Assembly: GCA_003228115.1 (NCBI GenBank)
Contig: QEVV01000001.1
Span: forward strand, 186,001 to 250,000
DNA: 64,000 nucleotides
Direction of reading: 5' to 3'
From: Chloroflexota bacterium
GTDB taxonomy: Bacteria; Chloroflexota; Dehalococcoidia; Lucifugimonadales; SAR202-VII-2
Shown: positions 32,098 through 41,216 of the stretch, in pieces
Layout of the letters: each line of letters opens with the position of its first letter
Position numbering within the stretch: position 1 is the first letter of the stretch
Translations under genes and position numbers: made by a program
Notes under the pieces: generated by a model
Databases searched by the model: none
What the model was told of the DNA's origin: nothing
What the model saw: only the letters and a program-made list of their open reading frames with translations

Positions 32098-32316
32098 TCA
32101 GCCGAGGCCCTCTGGAGGAAACCCAAGGTTTTCCAGCAAAGCCGCCAACCCATCAGCTAGCGTCATTTCAGGGTCGAACTCGATGCGCAACTCCTTTGAA
32201 TCGAGGGCACCCTTCACGGATGTCACTCCCTCGACCCCATACAAAGCATGTTCAACCGTCTCAACGCAGCCGTCACAATGCAGTGCGGGAACGCTGAACA
32301 CTACTGTCTGTTGCAT
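32098..32316 (-). CDS. Heavy-metal-associated (HMA) domain protein, CopZ-like
   Basis: 72 residues forming a single HMA domain. The metal-binding CxxC is in VPALHCDGCVETVEHALYGV, followed by GVTSVKGALDSKELRIEFDP, the usual beta-alpha-beta-beta-alpha-beta pattern. Such proteins are cytoplasmic Cu(I) or other soft-metal chaperones. ATG 32316 gives the compact domain; an ATG at 32349 would overlap the upstream gene by 17 bases. Last gene of a three-gene minus-strand unit with a hypothetical protein and a Rieske ferredoxin. No copper ATPase is adjacent. Confidence 0.85.
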   Translation of the reverse strand: MQQTVVFSVPALHCDGCVETVEHALYGVEGVTSVKGALDSKELRIEFDPEMTLADGLAALLENLGFPPEGLG

Positions 32317-32332
32317 TGGACGTCCGGCACCA

Positions 32333-32707
32333 CTACTTCCAAAGATCATCTATGGACGCGTAAATTTGATCAAAGCGGCGCCTTACGAGCTTGACCCACG
32401 CGCCCTTGCGCAAGGTAACCCCCAGATTGTCAGCCAAACGAACGGAAACCCGCGTCGTTGTGCTCGTAACATCGACCATATCGATAAGCATAGCCACAGG
32501 CACCCAGCGGGCGGGTGAAAAAGCGCCCCCCACCATACGTGTGAGAAACCGAGACCCCATGGTCGCCACGATCTGCGTATCAGTGGCGGTAATGAGCTGA
32601 GGACTCCGCTGCCTCAGCCATTCGATAATCCGGTTCCGGGCTTCCGGCTGAGGCAAATCCAAATTCCAGTTCCGGTCCTCAACGGTCGGATTAAATAGTA
32701 GCTTCAT
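32333..32707 (-). CDS. Hypothetical protein, 124 aa
   Basis: Soluble and fairly basic, with ARNRIIEWLRQRSPQLITAT near residue 23 and a central mixed region, ARWVPVAMLIDMVDVTSTTT. No family recognised. It lies between a Rieske ferredoxin (21 bases upstream) and the HMA protein (16 bases downstream), so it is probably co-transcribed. The ribosome site is weak. Confidence 0.6.
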   Translation of the reverse strand: MKLLFNPTVEDRNWNLDLPQPEARNRIIEWLRQRSPQLITATDTQIVATMGSRFLTRMVGGAFSPARWVPVAMLIDMVDVTSTTTRVSVRLADNLGVTLRKGAWVKLVRRRFDQIYASIDDLWK

Positions 32708-32728
32708 AGTTTTGCAGTCCAGCTATGC

Positions 32729-33040
32729 CTAAGGCCCAACATATATGTCCTCCCCCTCCACCCTGACCTGATAGACCTTGAGGGGCTGATCAGCTGGGTC
32801 CTCAATCACCTCGCCGGTAACCACGGAAAACTCGCTGCCATGGAAACCACAGATCACATGGTCATCCTCTAAATCGCCGCTGCCCCCCAGAGAAAAGTCT
32901 GCATGGGTGCATGCATCACTCACTGCATGAATGGTCCCCTTCACGTTAGCCAGGAGAACCTTCTCCTCTCCGAAGTCTACCGTCTTCAAACCACCCGGCT
33001 TTATTTCGCCGATCGTCGCTAGCTTCACGAAATCCGACAC
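32729..33040 (-). CDS. Rieske [2Fe-2S] ferredoxin
   Basis: 103 residues. The Rieske cluster motifs are ACTHADFSLG (C-x-H) and ICGFHGSEFSVVTG (C-x2-H), the spacing found in soluble ferredoxins of Rieske oxygenase systems and in NirD-like proteins. No TM helix, so cytoplasmic. The GTG start at 33040 is supported by GAGGAGG. The partner reductase/oxygenase is not in the immediate neighbourhood. Confidence 0.92.
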   Translation of the reverse strand: MSDFVKLATIGEIKPGGLKTVDFGEEKVLLANVKGTIHAVSDACTHADFSLGGSGDLEDDHVICGFHGSEFSVVTGEVIEDPADQPLKVYQVRVEGEDIYVGP

Positions 33041-33222
33041 TGGAGCCTCCTCGTGGATCTATTGGGACGACTGCGCCCATGCTCTATCGCTTCTTCATTC
33101 TACTTGGCGTGCCCGTAAGTGGGCAACGCTAACCGCTCGAAGCAAAGGCGGGTATAATATCGCCGGAAGCAGCATATTAAGACCTCGGGGCCTCAACAGA
33201 GAAGCCGAGTACAGGAGTTGTC

Positions 33223-33996
33223 ATGGTGAAATTTGCCCAGTACTTAGCCCACGGCGAAGTGGCTTACGGAGTCGTTGAAAACAACGTTGTATACCAGATC
33301 ACTACCACACCCTTTGAGGAGTACGAGGTTACCGACCACACTCACCCCCTGGACCACGTAGAGCTTTTGTCTCCTATCTACCCCAACAAGGTCCTAGCCA
33401 TAGCGTTGAACTATGTCTCCCATTTGGGCAAGACCGGAGCGGCCCCTCGGGCCCAGCCGGAAAAGCCTGAACCCTTTTGGAAGAGTTCAGGGGCAGTTAT
33501 TGGCCCCGATGAAGAAATTATCATTCCCCGCGATGCTGGCCGTGTTGAAGCGGAAGGCGAGTTGGTTATCGTGATTGGCCGGGAAGGTAAACACATCCCC
33601 AAGGCCGATGCCCTCGATTACGTCCTTGGCTACACCTGCGGCATCGACGTCAGCGCCAGAGTCTGGCAAAAAGGGGATGTTCAATGGTGGCGCGCCAAGG
33701 GCAGCGACACATTCGCTCCACTGGGACCCTTCATAACCACCGACCTAGACCCTTCCAAGCTACACCTGATCACTCGCGTTAACGGCGAGGTTAAGCAGGA
33801 GGCTCCCACATCTGACCTCATCTTTGACGTACCCACCATCGTTAGTTTCATCAGCGAAGTGGTGACGCTTGAAGCGGGCGACGTCATCTACACCGGCACC
33901 CCTGGCATACCGCCGGTAATCGAGCCGGGTGACACCGTTGAAGTAGAAGTTACTGAGATCGGAGTGCTTCGCAACTCTGTCGTATCGGACGAGTAG
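33223..33996 (+). CDS. Fumarylacetoacetate hydrolase (FAH)-family protein
   Basis: 257 residues; ATG with CAGGAGTTGTC upstream. FAH-fold markers: VLAIALNYVSHLGKTG, the metal-binding acidic trio from RVEAEGELVIVIGREG (E-x-E) and YTCGIDVSARVWQ (Asp), then DTFAPLGPFITT and VIYTGTPGIPPVIEPGD. Members hydrolyse or isomerise acylpyruvates and 2-hydroxy-dienoates in aromatic degradation, or decarboxylate oxaloacetate; the exact substrate is unclear. A TATAAT at 33153-33158 is a plausible -10 box. Divergent from the Rieske gene. Confidence 0.88.
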   Translation: MVKFAQYLAHGEVAYGVVENNVVYQITTTPFEEYEVTDHTHPLDHVELLSPIYPNKVLAIALNYVSHLGKTGAAPRAQPEKPEPFWKSSGAVIGPDEEIIIPRDAGRVEAEGELVIVIGREGKHIPKADALDYVLGYTCGIDVSARVWQKGDVQWWRAKGSDTFAPLGPFITTDLDPSKLHLITRVNGEVKQEAPTSDLIFDVPTIVSFISEVVTLEAGDVIYTGTPGIPPVIEPGDTVEVEVTEIGVLRNSVVSDE

Positions 33997-34373
33997 CCAA
34001 GCAGGCTCCCCGGTCGCGAGATGAGTGATGAGCAATACACTGCCGGTCCTGTTCAAAGAAGAGCAACAGTTCCGGCAGTGGTAGTTTCAGACCCTTGTGC
34101 TCGGCATAGCAAATCTCGTCATCGTAGTCTCCGCCCCCTTGTCATTGCCTCGCAAATAGAGGGGGGAGGTTGTCTTGCTGAGGAGCCGGTTGAACCCGCT
34201 CGCCTTCAACCTCGCTCCGCCGACGAAGCCTCTCAGCGTTTGGGATTTTCATTGGTTGCGGCGCCAGAGCCTGCGCCCGGAGTACCCCAGAGGGAGCCTT
34301 ACCCGGGTGACCCGCCTCTCGCTCCGTTGACGGGATCCAACACCCGTCCAGACCAGCCTCCGTGGCCCCTGCC
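33997..34373. repeat. Gene-free 377 bp with hairpin and mosaic repeat
   Basis: A hairpin at 34038-34080 has a 9-bp outer stem CACTGCCGG/CCGGCAGTG and a 5-bp inner stem CTGTT/AACAG; it may terminate the FAH gene. On the minus strand, about 34155-34235 (GCTTCGTCGGCGGAGCG, then GCGGGTTCAACCGGCTCCTC) matches 63698-63770 on the plus strand, so this is part of a dispersed repeat. No coding sequence supported. Confidence 0.6.
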
Positions 34374-35831
34374 CTACACCCCCGCCAGCTTTCGTCCTCT
34401 CATCGACGTAACTACCACGCCTAAGAGAGAAATCACCGCCGCTACCAGCATCGCATCGGCGAAGGCGCCGCCTACGGCACCCGTCGCGAGGGCGGAGCCG
34501 GTCAGACCATCCGCCGCTAGGCGGCCCTGCCATGCCGTCTCCCGCAGCACATAGATCGCCCCGCCAAGGGTAATGCCCAAGGAAAGGGACACCTGCCTGC
34601 CGATCGTGAAGGAAGCAGTGGCCGCGCTGAGACGTTCGCGGGGAACGCTCCCCATGATGTCGCTGGTGTTGGGCGTCTCAAAGATAGATGAGCCTATTCC
34701 CGCTACCCCAAGACCAATTCCGATCAGCCATAAAGACGAGTCAACACCCAGAAAGCTTAAGAACAGAAAGCCCATCCCCATGACGGCCATGCCGGCAATG
34801 GTGGGCCATCGGGTCCCGATCTTGTCCGAAAGCATACCTATGGCAGGAGCGATGAAAACCCGAAAGGCCTGGAAAGCTGCCAGCAAGAGGCCGGCCTTGG
34901 CGGCTGACAGACCAACTCCATCCAACAGGAAGAACGCGCCCATGAAGATGATGAAACCCTGAGGAATGAAGTGAAAGATAAGCGAGGCAGTGGCCACAGA
35001 GAAGACCCTGTTCTTGAACAGCGCCATATCCAACACGGGTCGTGGGACCCGGCGTTCCACCATGAACAGAAGGACAGACAGAAACGGAACAAGTCCCGCC
35101 ATGACCCAAACGAAGGGCTGATCAATACCGCCGCGGCCAGCGAAGTTGATAGCCAGAAGAAGGCTTGCTGCAATTCCCGCCAAAACGAACGGACCCAGAT
35201 AGTCCAGCTGCACTCTCCCCGGGGAGCGCCGGTCTGACGGCACGATGAACAGCGTGACTACGACAAGCAAGGCAGTGGGTAGAGAGCGACTCCAGAACAA
35301 GGCCCGCCAGTCGAATAAGTCTAGGAGTATCCCACCGAACCAGGGCCCCAAGCCTAATCCCAGCCCCACAGGGGCGCTCATGATGCCCACCACTTTCCCT
35401 CGTTGATCCGAGGGGAAAGCCGCGGTCGCCAGGGCCATCCCGCTGGCAAGGGACATAGCGCCCCCAATGGCCTGGACTGCCCGGATAGCTATCAAGGTGC
35501 TCAAGTCAGGCGAGAAGAAAGGCAACGCCAAGCAGAAGGCGTAGATGGTGAACCCGGCGATGTACATGCGTTTACGGCCAAATACGTCGGCGAACCAAGC
35601 CGTGGTCATTACCAGGGCCACGCTGGTGAGCCAGAAGGCGCTTTGGACCCAGACCACCAGGGAGGGACCGGTGCCGAACGCCTCGGCTATGACCGGAAAG
35701 CCGATGGAGACCATGCCCCCATCCAACGTGAAGAAGAAGTTCCCCATTGACAACGTTATGAGCACCACGTACTTGAAAACGGTGCTCCGGTTGGCCAAGG
35801 TTCCCATGTCACGCGCTGGTGAAGCGTTCAA
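34374..35831 (-). CDS. DHA2-type MFS drug transporter (paralogue 2)
   Basis: 485 residues with about 14 hydrophobic helices, the EmrB/QacA layout. N-terminal FFTLDGGMVSIGFPVIAEAF and WFADVFGRKRMYIAGF (motif A) correspond position by position to the next gene's YTLDSGMVGIGFPALIEAF and WFSDVFGRKRLFIAG. LGLGLGPWFGGILLD is the motif C-like region. The TTG at 35831 directly abuts the upstream stop codon; an ATG at 35807 is an alternative. Inner-membrane proton antiporter, substrate unknown. Last gene of the XdhC operon. Confidence 0.85.
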   Translation of the reverse strand: MNASPARDMGTLANRSTVFKYVVLITLSMGNFFFTLDGGMVSIGFPVIAEAFGTGPSLVVWVQSAFWLTSVALVMTTAWFADVFGRKRMYIAGFTIYAFCLALPFFSPDLSTLIAIRAVQAIGGAMSLASGMALATAAFPSDQRGKVVGIMSAPVGLGLGLGPWFGGILLDLFDWRALFWSRSLPTALLVVVTLFIVPSDRRSPGRVQLDYLGPFVLAGIAASLLLAINFAGRGGIDQPFVWVMAGLVPFLSVLLFMVERRVPRPVLDMALFKNRVFSVATASLIFHFIPQGFIIFMGAFFLLDGVGLSAAKAGLLLAAFQAFRVFIAPAIGMLSDKIGTRWPTIAGMAVMGMGFLFLSFLGVDSSLWLIGIGLGVAGIGSSIFETPNTSDIMGSVPRERLSAATASFTIGRQVSLSLGITLGGAIYVLRETAWQGRLAADGLTGSALATGAVGGAFADAMLVAAVISLLGVVVTSMRGRKLAGV

Positions 35832-37253
35832 TTAAACTCGCCCCCGCATATAGGTCACGGCTGTTCCGGCGAAGAGGATAACGGCGGCTAGCAGCATTGC
35901 TTCATTGAAGGCCGAAGCGATGGCCTGATCGGAAGCTACTCTCTCGGCATAGTACGCCTCGCGAAGAGCATATACCGCGCCACCAAGTGCGAACCCCGAG
36001 GATAGAGCTATTTGTCTGCCCACCGCTAGAGACGCCGATGCTGCACTCAACCGGTCGGGATTGACGCTACCCATAATGTCCGCCGTATTAGGAGCCTCCC
36101 AAACCGCCGCCCCGATGCCGGCCAGCGCTAGCGCCGCTGCCACAAGCCACATCGAAGTCCCAGGGCCGACCCAATAAAGCGAGAGGAAACCAATCCCCAT
36201 TACCGCCATACCAAGCGTCGTGGGCCAGCGGGTGCCCAGCCGGTCTGAAATGATCCCGCTTGCGGGAGATCCGACCACCCGCACCAATGGGAACATCGTA
36301 AGCACAAGACCGGCACTGGTCGCAGAAAGCTCCAGACCGTCGAGCAGAAAGAACGCCCCAAGAAACGTCATCATTCCGCTGGGGATGTAATGCAGAATCT
36401 GGCTGGCTTGCGAGACGCTGAACACCCTATTGCTGAACAGGGCCAGGTCCAAAACAGGTCTGGGAGCCCGTCGCTCCACGCTTATGACGAGCGCTATCAG
36501 AAACGGAAGGCCAGCGGCTAGACCCCATACTATGGGATGATCGGCCCCCAAGCGTCCTGATAGGTTGATGGCCAGCAGGGCCGTAACAAGTGCTGCGCAC
36601 AGGGCCACAGGCCCCAGGTAGTCCATCTGCACACGCTTCCCCAGGCCCCTATCTGGCGCAAGGACCACCGCAGCCAAGGCAATGCCAACCACGCCCAGCG
36701 GAATTCGAGTCCAGAAAAGCGCCCGCCAGTCCAGGGCATCCAGCAATGTCCCGCCAAGCCATGGCCCTAACCCCAGTCCCAGCCCAATGGAAGCGCCAAT
36801 GATTCCCATGGCCTTGCCCCGTTCAGCAGCGGTGAAGGACTGCGTCGCTATGGCATTTCCATTGGCCAAGATGAGGGAACCGCCCGCTGCTTGCAGCACC
36901 CGGAACATCAACAGCACGCCAATGTTCGGAGAAAAGGAAATCCCGCTGAGTGCCAGAAGGAAGAGTACCAGGCCCGCTATGAAGAGGCGCTTGCGGCCAA
37001 AAACATCAGAGAACCAGGCGGCGGTGAGCAGCAGAGCTACACTGGTGGCGAAAAAGGCGTTCATGACCCAGACAACAGTAGACGCATCGGAGTCGAAGGC
37101 TTCTATCAGGGCAGGGAAGCCAATCCCTACCATCCCTGAGTCGAGCGTGTAGATGAAGATTCCCAGGGTCACCACGCCCAAGGCGAGCCATTTGTTGGCG
37201 CGCCACTTCCCGCTCTCCGGGGCTGAAGAGAGGCCCCTGGGTGTGCTTTTCAC
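35832..37253 (-). CDS. DHA2-type MFS drug transporter (paralogue 1)
   Basis: 473 residues, about 14 TM helices. The DHA2 hallmarks are the same as in its downstream tandem paralogue: LGIFIYTLDSGMVGIGFPAL, WFSDVFGRKRLFIAGLVLF, ASIGLGLGPWLGGTLLDALD and MGSVNPDRLSAASASLAVGR. The GTG start has an AGGATAG ribosome site. The two pumps arose by duplication and have diverged clearly. Upstream in the same direction are the MocA-like and XdhC genes, though a hairpin at 37271 may limit read-through. Confidence 0.86.
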   Translation of the reverse strand: MKSTPRGLSSAPESGKWRANKWLALGVVTLGIFIYTLDSGMVGIGFPALIEAFDSDASTVVWVMNAFFATSVALLLTAAWFSDVFGRKRLFIAGLVLFLLALSGISFSPNIGVLLMFRVLQAAGGSLILANGNAIATQSFTAAERGKAMGIIGASIGLGLGLGPWLGGTLLDALDWRALFWTRIPLGVVGIALAAVVLAPDRGLGKRVQMDYLGPVALCAALVTALLAINLSGRLGADHPIVWGLAAGLPFLIALVISVERRAPRPVLDLALFSNRVFSVSQASQILHYIPSGMMTFLGAFFLLDGLELSATSAGLVLTMFPLVRVVGSPASGIISDRLGTRWPTTLGMAVMGIGFLSLYWVGPGTSMWLVAAALALAGIGAAVWEAPNTADIMGSVNPDRLSAASASLAVGRQIALSSGFALGGAVYALREAYYAERVASDQAIASAFNEAMLLAAVILFAGTAVTYMRGRV

Positions 37254-37270
37254 TAGCTATCCTGACGGCT

Positions 37271-37305
37271 CTCAGACGCTCCCTCTCAGAGGGGGAGCGT
37301 CTGAG
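37271..37305. terminator. Intra-operon hairpin
   Basis: A perfect 13-bp stem CTCAGACGCTCCC/GGGAGCGTCTGAG with loop TCTCAGAGG lies between the cytidylyltransferase and MFS genes. No strong T tract follows, so it could be an attenuator or mRNA processing/stability element. Confidence 0.5.
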
Positions 37306-37347
37306 AGGGAGTGAAGCATTACTAAAGGGGAAGCAAGACCTAGGAGG

Positions 37348-37950
37348 TTACGAGCCTTCAGCCCTTGCTTTGGCGCGCTCGTAGTCTTCAGGCAGGTCGA
37401 TATCGAAGAGGGCGTCTCCGGGGAAATGTAGCACCGTAGCTTCGTCAAGGTGGCGATTGATGAACTTCTTGGCGCCCTGATCACCGGAACCACTGACCAG
37501 TTCCTCGAAGAAGTCCCTGTGCCAGAGGTGAGGTGGGGCCATTACACCTTCATAGTCGGACACGACCAAGCGGGTAGCGCCTTCGTTGTAGGTATCAACT
37601 GCCTTCTTCAGCATGTCCACGGTGACGAAGGGTTGGTCGGCAAGCATGAACAAAACCGCGTCCGCATCCTCGGGAATGCCAGCGACTCCCACCTTGAACG
37701 ACGTACTCATACCCTCTTCGTAGTCGGGGTTGTCCACAATGGTGCACTGGAGGTCGGCAACAGCCGCCCGCATCTCGTCTGAGTCCCTCCCAACCACGAC
37801 CAAGACAGGATCGAGCCCGGCTTCAACCACCTGGCGGACCATGCGATGTACAAGGGTCTCACCGGCTAAGGTGAGCAGTAGCTTGTTCTGGCCCATGCGG
37901 CTGGAAGCCCCAGCGGCGAAGACGACCCCTGCGATCTTAGCGTCGGGCAT
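37348..37950 (-). CDS. MocA-like molybdenum cofactor cytidylyltransferase
   Basis: 200 residues. The nucleotidyltransferase signature VVFAAGASSRMGQNKLLL is at residue 9, followed by NPDYEEGMSTSFKVGV and FMLADQPFV, the pattern of MocA (CTP:molybdopterin cytidylyltransferase) rather than MobA. MocA makes the MCD cofactor for xanthine dehydrogenase/CO dehydrogenase-type enzymes. It overlaps the XdhC gene by 14 bases, which fits cofactor maturation. No molybdenum hydroxylase subunit is in the window. Confidence 0.88.
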   Translation of the reverse strand: MPDAKIAGVVFAAGASSRMGQNKLLLTLAGETLVHRMVRQVVEAGLDPVLVVVGRDSDEMRAAVADLQCTIVDNPDYEEGMSTSFKVGVAGIPEDADAVLFMLADQPFVTVDMLKKAVDTYNEGATRLVVSDYEGVMAPPHLWHRDFFEELVSGSGDQGAKKFINRHLDEATVLHFPGDALFDIDLPEDYERAKARAEGS

Positions 37951-39088
37951 GAATGGAACTCTTGCGCTCTCTTAGGAATCCAGCCGGACGGCTGCTCTTG
38001 ACCGCGATTATCTCCCCCAGGACGCTCAAAGCGACCTGGGCTGCACCCTCAGCCCCCACATCGACGCCGGCGGGCCCATGGATACGCTCCCAGTCCGCCT
38101 CCGATAGAGGCCCCCGCTCGCTCTGGACATCCGCCAGGATGCCGGCACGGCGTTCCTTCGGCCCCAGCATCCCAATGTAAGGCACAGGAGTTTCAATAAC
38201 CTGCTCAAAAAACTCGCGGTCGTTGAGGTAGTTGTGGGTCTTGGTCACCACGTAGGTCCGTTCGGTAAAAGGAATGTGCTCTTTAACCTCAGGCGGGAAG
38301 CACCGGACGAGCTTGTCGGCCGTGGGGAAACGGTCCTTCGTCACATAGGCGGGACGGCGGTCACAGACCGTGACACGGAAGCCCATTTCCGCAGCGAATC
38401 TCACCAAGGGCATCGAGTCGTCATCTGCCCCGAAAATCACCAGTGCCGGCAGCGGAACCAAAGACTGAAAGAAGACCTCAGCCTCATAAGCCCGGCCCTC
38501 GCGCTCAAAGCTCAGCGTAACGGTGCGCGACTCTTCGCCGAAGAGGTAGGTACTGGCTTGCTCATCGGCGGCGCGGTCGAGTGCTTCTAGACCCAAACCA
38601 CCCATGGAATCCCCATCTTCCTGAAGGAGCCGCTTGCTCCCAGCGTGCAGGCCATCATCATCGGAACTGAGGAGCGTGGCGACGACGAACGACTTCTCGC
38701 GGTCCATGAGGTCAATGGCGTGTTCAATGACTTCAAAGTCCCTGATCTCGGCAACAGGCTCCAAGAAAGCATCGACTTCGCCGTCGCAGCCGACGCCCAG
38801 GCCCATCACAATGTCTTCCATACCACCGGTCTCGTAGTGCACGATCCGTGGTTCGCCGCTGTTCATGACCTGAAAGGCTATCTCACGGATGTCGGTTTCC
38901 AGACAACCACCGCTGATCGCCCCGTTCATGCCGCCCTCCTGATCAATGAGGAGCTTGGCGCCCTCTCTCCGATAGGCCGACCGGCGGATACGCACCACCG
39001 TGGAAAGGGCCGCTTTCTTGTTGGCGATTCTGGCCGCTCGCAAGAGCTTCCAGATGTCGTAGGTTTCCTTGATTTCGGCTTCGCTCAC
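37937..39088 (-). CDS. XdhC/CoxI-family molybdoenzyme maturation factor
   Basis: 383 residues. The N-terminal XdhC/CoxI domain has GGMNGAISGGCLETDI, YETGGMEDIVMGLGVGCDGE. The C-terminal Rossmann domain has LVIFGADDDSMPLVRFAAEM, VTVCDRRPAYVTKDRFPTAD and YIGMLGPKERR. XdhC binds the molybdenum cofactor, helps add the terminal sulfido ligand, and hands it to the target enzyme. The GTG at 39088 is chosen because GGAGGGG lies directly upstream; an extension to 39142 has no ribosome site. First gene of a four-gene minus-strand unit. Confidence 0.88.
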   Translation of the reverse strand: MSEAEIKETYDIWKLLRAARIANKKAALSTVVRIRRSAYRREGAKLLIDQEGGMNGAISGGCLETDIREIAFQVMNSGEPRIVHYETGGMEDIVMGLGVGCDGEVDAFLEPVAEIRDFEVIEHAIDLMDREKSFVVATLLSSDDDGLHAGSKRLLQEDGDSMGGLGLEALDRAADEQASTYLFGEESRTVTLSFEREGRAYEAEVFFQSLVPLPALVIFGADDDSMPLVRFAAEMGFRVTVCDRRPAYVTKDRFPTADKLVRCFPPEVKEHIPFTERTYVVTKTHNYLNDREFFEQVIETPVPYIGMLGPKERRAGILADVQSERGPLSEADWERIHGPAGVDVGAEGAAQVALSVLGEIIAVKSSRPAGFLRERKSSIHARR

Positions 39089-39224
39089 CAACCCCTCCGG
39101 AGCCTGACTGGTGCCCTTCGAACGACCCGCCCCAGCTTGCACTGAGGCACAAGCCTAGTCTAGCACAGCCGTATTTTGAGCGCCCGTGATGCTATAATCT
39201 GGACGAACACCAACGGGCAGGCAG

Positions 39225-39785
39225 ATGGACAAGATCTACACAAAGTACGGCGATTTAGGGGAAACCGGCCTTCTCTACGGCGGCCGCGTGCCCAAAAACG
39301 ACCCGCGTTGCGAGGCCTACGGGGCCGTCGACGAGGCGATCTCAGCAATGGGTTTGGCGCGACCGCTATCTAACGACCCACGGGTTCGAGAGGTCATCCG
39401 AAGCACCCAGAAAGAACTATTCATGGTGGGCGCAGAATTGGCTACAGCGGTCGACCACTACGACACCTTCAAAAAGCATTTCACACCGGTGACGCCGGAT
39501 ATGGTGGACCGCCTTGAGCAGATCATCGATGAGATGAACGGCCAGATTGAGCTACCCCGAGCGTTCATCGTTCCCGGAGCATCGGCCGCGTCAGGCGCCC
39601 TGGACATGGCCCGCTCAATCCTGCGGCGCGCTGAGCGGCGCATTGTTGATATTGCTCAAAAGGACATGCTGACCAACCCTGAGATTTTGCGATACATAAA
39701 CCGCCTGGCCGACCTGCTGTTCATGTTGGCCCGGTTTGAAGACCGGGCATTGCCCTTCGACGCCCTTACAGGAGAAAGCGACTAG
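39225..39785 (+). CDS. ATP:cob(I)alamin adenosyltransferase, PduO type
   Basis: 186 residues. N-terminal KIYTKYGDLGETGLLYGGRV is the ATP-binding motif of PduO-type enzymes. RAFIVPGASAASGALDMARS and then ILRRAERRIVDIAQ hold the conserved R-x3-E-R helix, and INRLADLLFMLAR closes the fold. It converts cob(I)alamin to adenosylcobalamin. A TATAAT box lies at 39193-39198, and a GGGCAGGCAG purine run precedes the ATG. It is the first gene before hisH, 47 bases upstream. Confidence 0.93.
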   Translation: MDKIYTKYGDLGETGLLYGGRVPKNDPRCEAYGAVDEAISAMGLARPLSNDPRVREVIRSTQKELFMVGAELATAVDHYDTFKKHFTPVTPDMVDRLEQIIDEMNGQIELPRAFIVPGASAASGALDMARSILRRAERRIVDIAQKDMLTNPEILRYINRLADLLFMLARFEDRALPFDALTGESD

Positions 39786-39832
39786 ACGAAGCAGGTTCCT
39801 TCGTGGGGATCAACCTTCGTCGACTTACGAAT

Positions 39833-40477
39833 ATGGCCGAACGTCCCACGATTGCCGTCATAGACTACAGAGCCGGAAACCTCCGCAGTGTCCTGCGCGC
39901 CTTGGAGAAGGTGGGCCAGACGCCCGTCCTCATCGACACGCCGGAGGAGTTGAAGCAAGCCCACGCCATCGTGTTCCCAGGCCAGGGAGCTTCACCTGCG
40001 GCAATGAGGGTCTTGGAAGCAAAGGGACTGGTGGAGCCTCTGCGAGAAGCGATCCTTGAGGGCCGGCCCTTTCTAGGCATATGCCTGGGCCTTCAACTGC
40101 TCATGGACAAGTCAGAGGAAGGTGACACCAAGTGCCTTGGTGTTCTGCCGGGTACGACGCGCCGCCTTCCTGAAGGGCTCAAGGTGCCGCACATGGGCTG
40201 GAACCAGGCCCACTTTACCCAGGCCCACCCCATTTTCGAAGGCATCCCTCAAGACTCGAACTTCTATTTTGTGCACAGCTACTACGCCGACCCAGCCGAC
40301 CCTTCAATGGTGTCTGCGGTAACCGATTATGGAGTCTCATTCTGCTCTGCAGTGGCTCGCGGCAATATGATGGCCATGCAGTTCCATCCTGAGAAGAGCG
40401 GAGACCTAGGACTGCAGATCTACGCCAATTTCGCTCGCCTGGCCAGCGAAGCAATGGTGGAATCGCCGTGGAAGTGA
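39833..40477 (+). CDS. hisH: Imidazole glycerol phosphate synthase glutaminase subunit
   Basis: 214 residues, class I glutamine amidotransferase. The nucleophile Cys is in FLGICLGLQLLMD, the catalytic His-Glu pair is in MMAMQFHPEKSG, and the N-terminus VIDYRAGNLRSVLRALEKVG is characteristic of HisH. It supplies ammonia to HisF in histidine synthesis. The ATG at 39833 is preferred to an in-frame GTG at 39803. It overlaps hisA by 10 bases. Confidence 0.95.
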   Translation: MAERPTIAVIDYRAGNLRSVLRALEKVGQTPVLIDTPEELKQAHAIVFPGQGASPAAMRVLEAKGLVEPLREAILEGRPFLGICLGLQLLMDKSEEGDTKCLGVLPGTTRRLPEGLKVPHMGWNQAHFTQAHPIFEGIPQDSNFYFVHSYYADPADPSMVSAVTDYGVSFCSAVARGNMMAMQFHPEKSGDLGLQIYANFARLASEAMVESPWK

Positions 40478-41190
40478 TCCCCGCCATCGATCTGCGGAAA
40501 GGCCAGGTTGTCCGTCTTTACCAAGGCGATTACGAGCGCCAGACCTCTTACTCCACCGACCCAGTTGCCGTAGCACAAGAGTGGGAGCAGCAGGGTGCCC
40601 AGAGACTGCATATCGTCGACCTGGATGGCGCAAAGTCAGGCGGTCAGGAAAACCTGGAAATCGTGCGACGCATCGCCTCAGCGATAACCATTCCCGTGCA
40701 ACTCGGCGGCGGCCTGCGAAGCTTGGAGGCCGTAGAAAGAGCCTTGGAGGCTGGAGCAACCCGTGCCGTGCTGGGAACCGCCGCCATCAACGATCCCGCC
40801 CTTGTAGAGCAGGTTGTCCTCACTGCAGGCGCGGATGCTGTGGTAGTTGGTGTCGATGCCAGAGATGGGTTCGTGGCCGTACACGGTTGGACAGAAGGAA
40901 CGGAACTGACCGCATCCGGCCTCATTGGTCAGATGCAGGCTCTCGGAGTTTTCCGCTTCCTCTACACGGATATCGCCAGGGATGGTACCCTCACAGAGCC
41001 CAACTTCGAAGCGATCGCTGATCTGCTTCTGGAAACTGGCGCAACGCTCTTGGCTTCAGGGGGCGTCGCGACCGTCGACCACATACGAAGATTGGCCGCC
41101 CTTGGCGTGGAAGGCGCAATCTTGGGCCGAGCCCTGTACGAGGGCGCTGTTGATCTGACCGAGGCCCTTAGTACTCAAACGCTTACCTAA
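40468..41190 (+). CDS. hisA: ProFAR isomerase (HisA)
   Basis: 240 residues, (beta-alpha)8 barrel. EVIPAIDLRKGQVVRLYQGD with the catalytic Asp, LHIVDLDGAKSG, IPVQLGGGLRS and LYTDIARDGTLTEPN (second catalytic Asp) are canonical. It catalyses the Amadori rearrangement of ProFAR in histidine synthesis. The GTG start lies inside the hisH 3' end, indicating translational coupling. Confidence 0.95.
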   Translation: MEVIPAIDLRKGQVVRLYQGDYERQTSYSTDPVAVAQEWEQQGAQRLHIVDLDGAKSGGQENLEIVRRIASAITIPVQLGGGLRSLEAVERALEAGATRAVLGTAAINDPALVEQVVLTAGADAVVVGVDARDGFVAVHGWTEGTELTASGLIGQMQALGVFRFLYTDIARDGTLTEPNFEAIADLLLETGATLLASGGVATVDHIRRLAALGVEGAILGRALYEGAVDLTEALSTQTLT

Positions 41191-41216
41191 CATTCGATTC
41201 TAAGAGAGAGCAATTA

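Noticed and set aside
34021-34554. 177-codon plus-strand open frame
   Set aside because: It runs antisense into the MFS gene, has no recognisable domain and covers a dispersed repeat.
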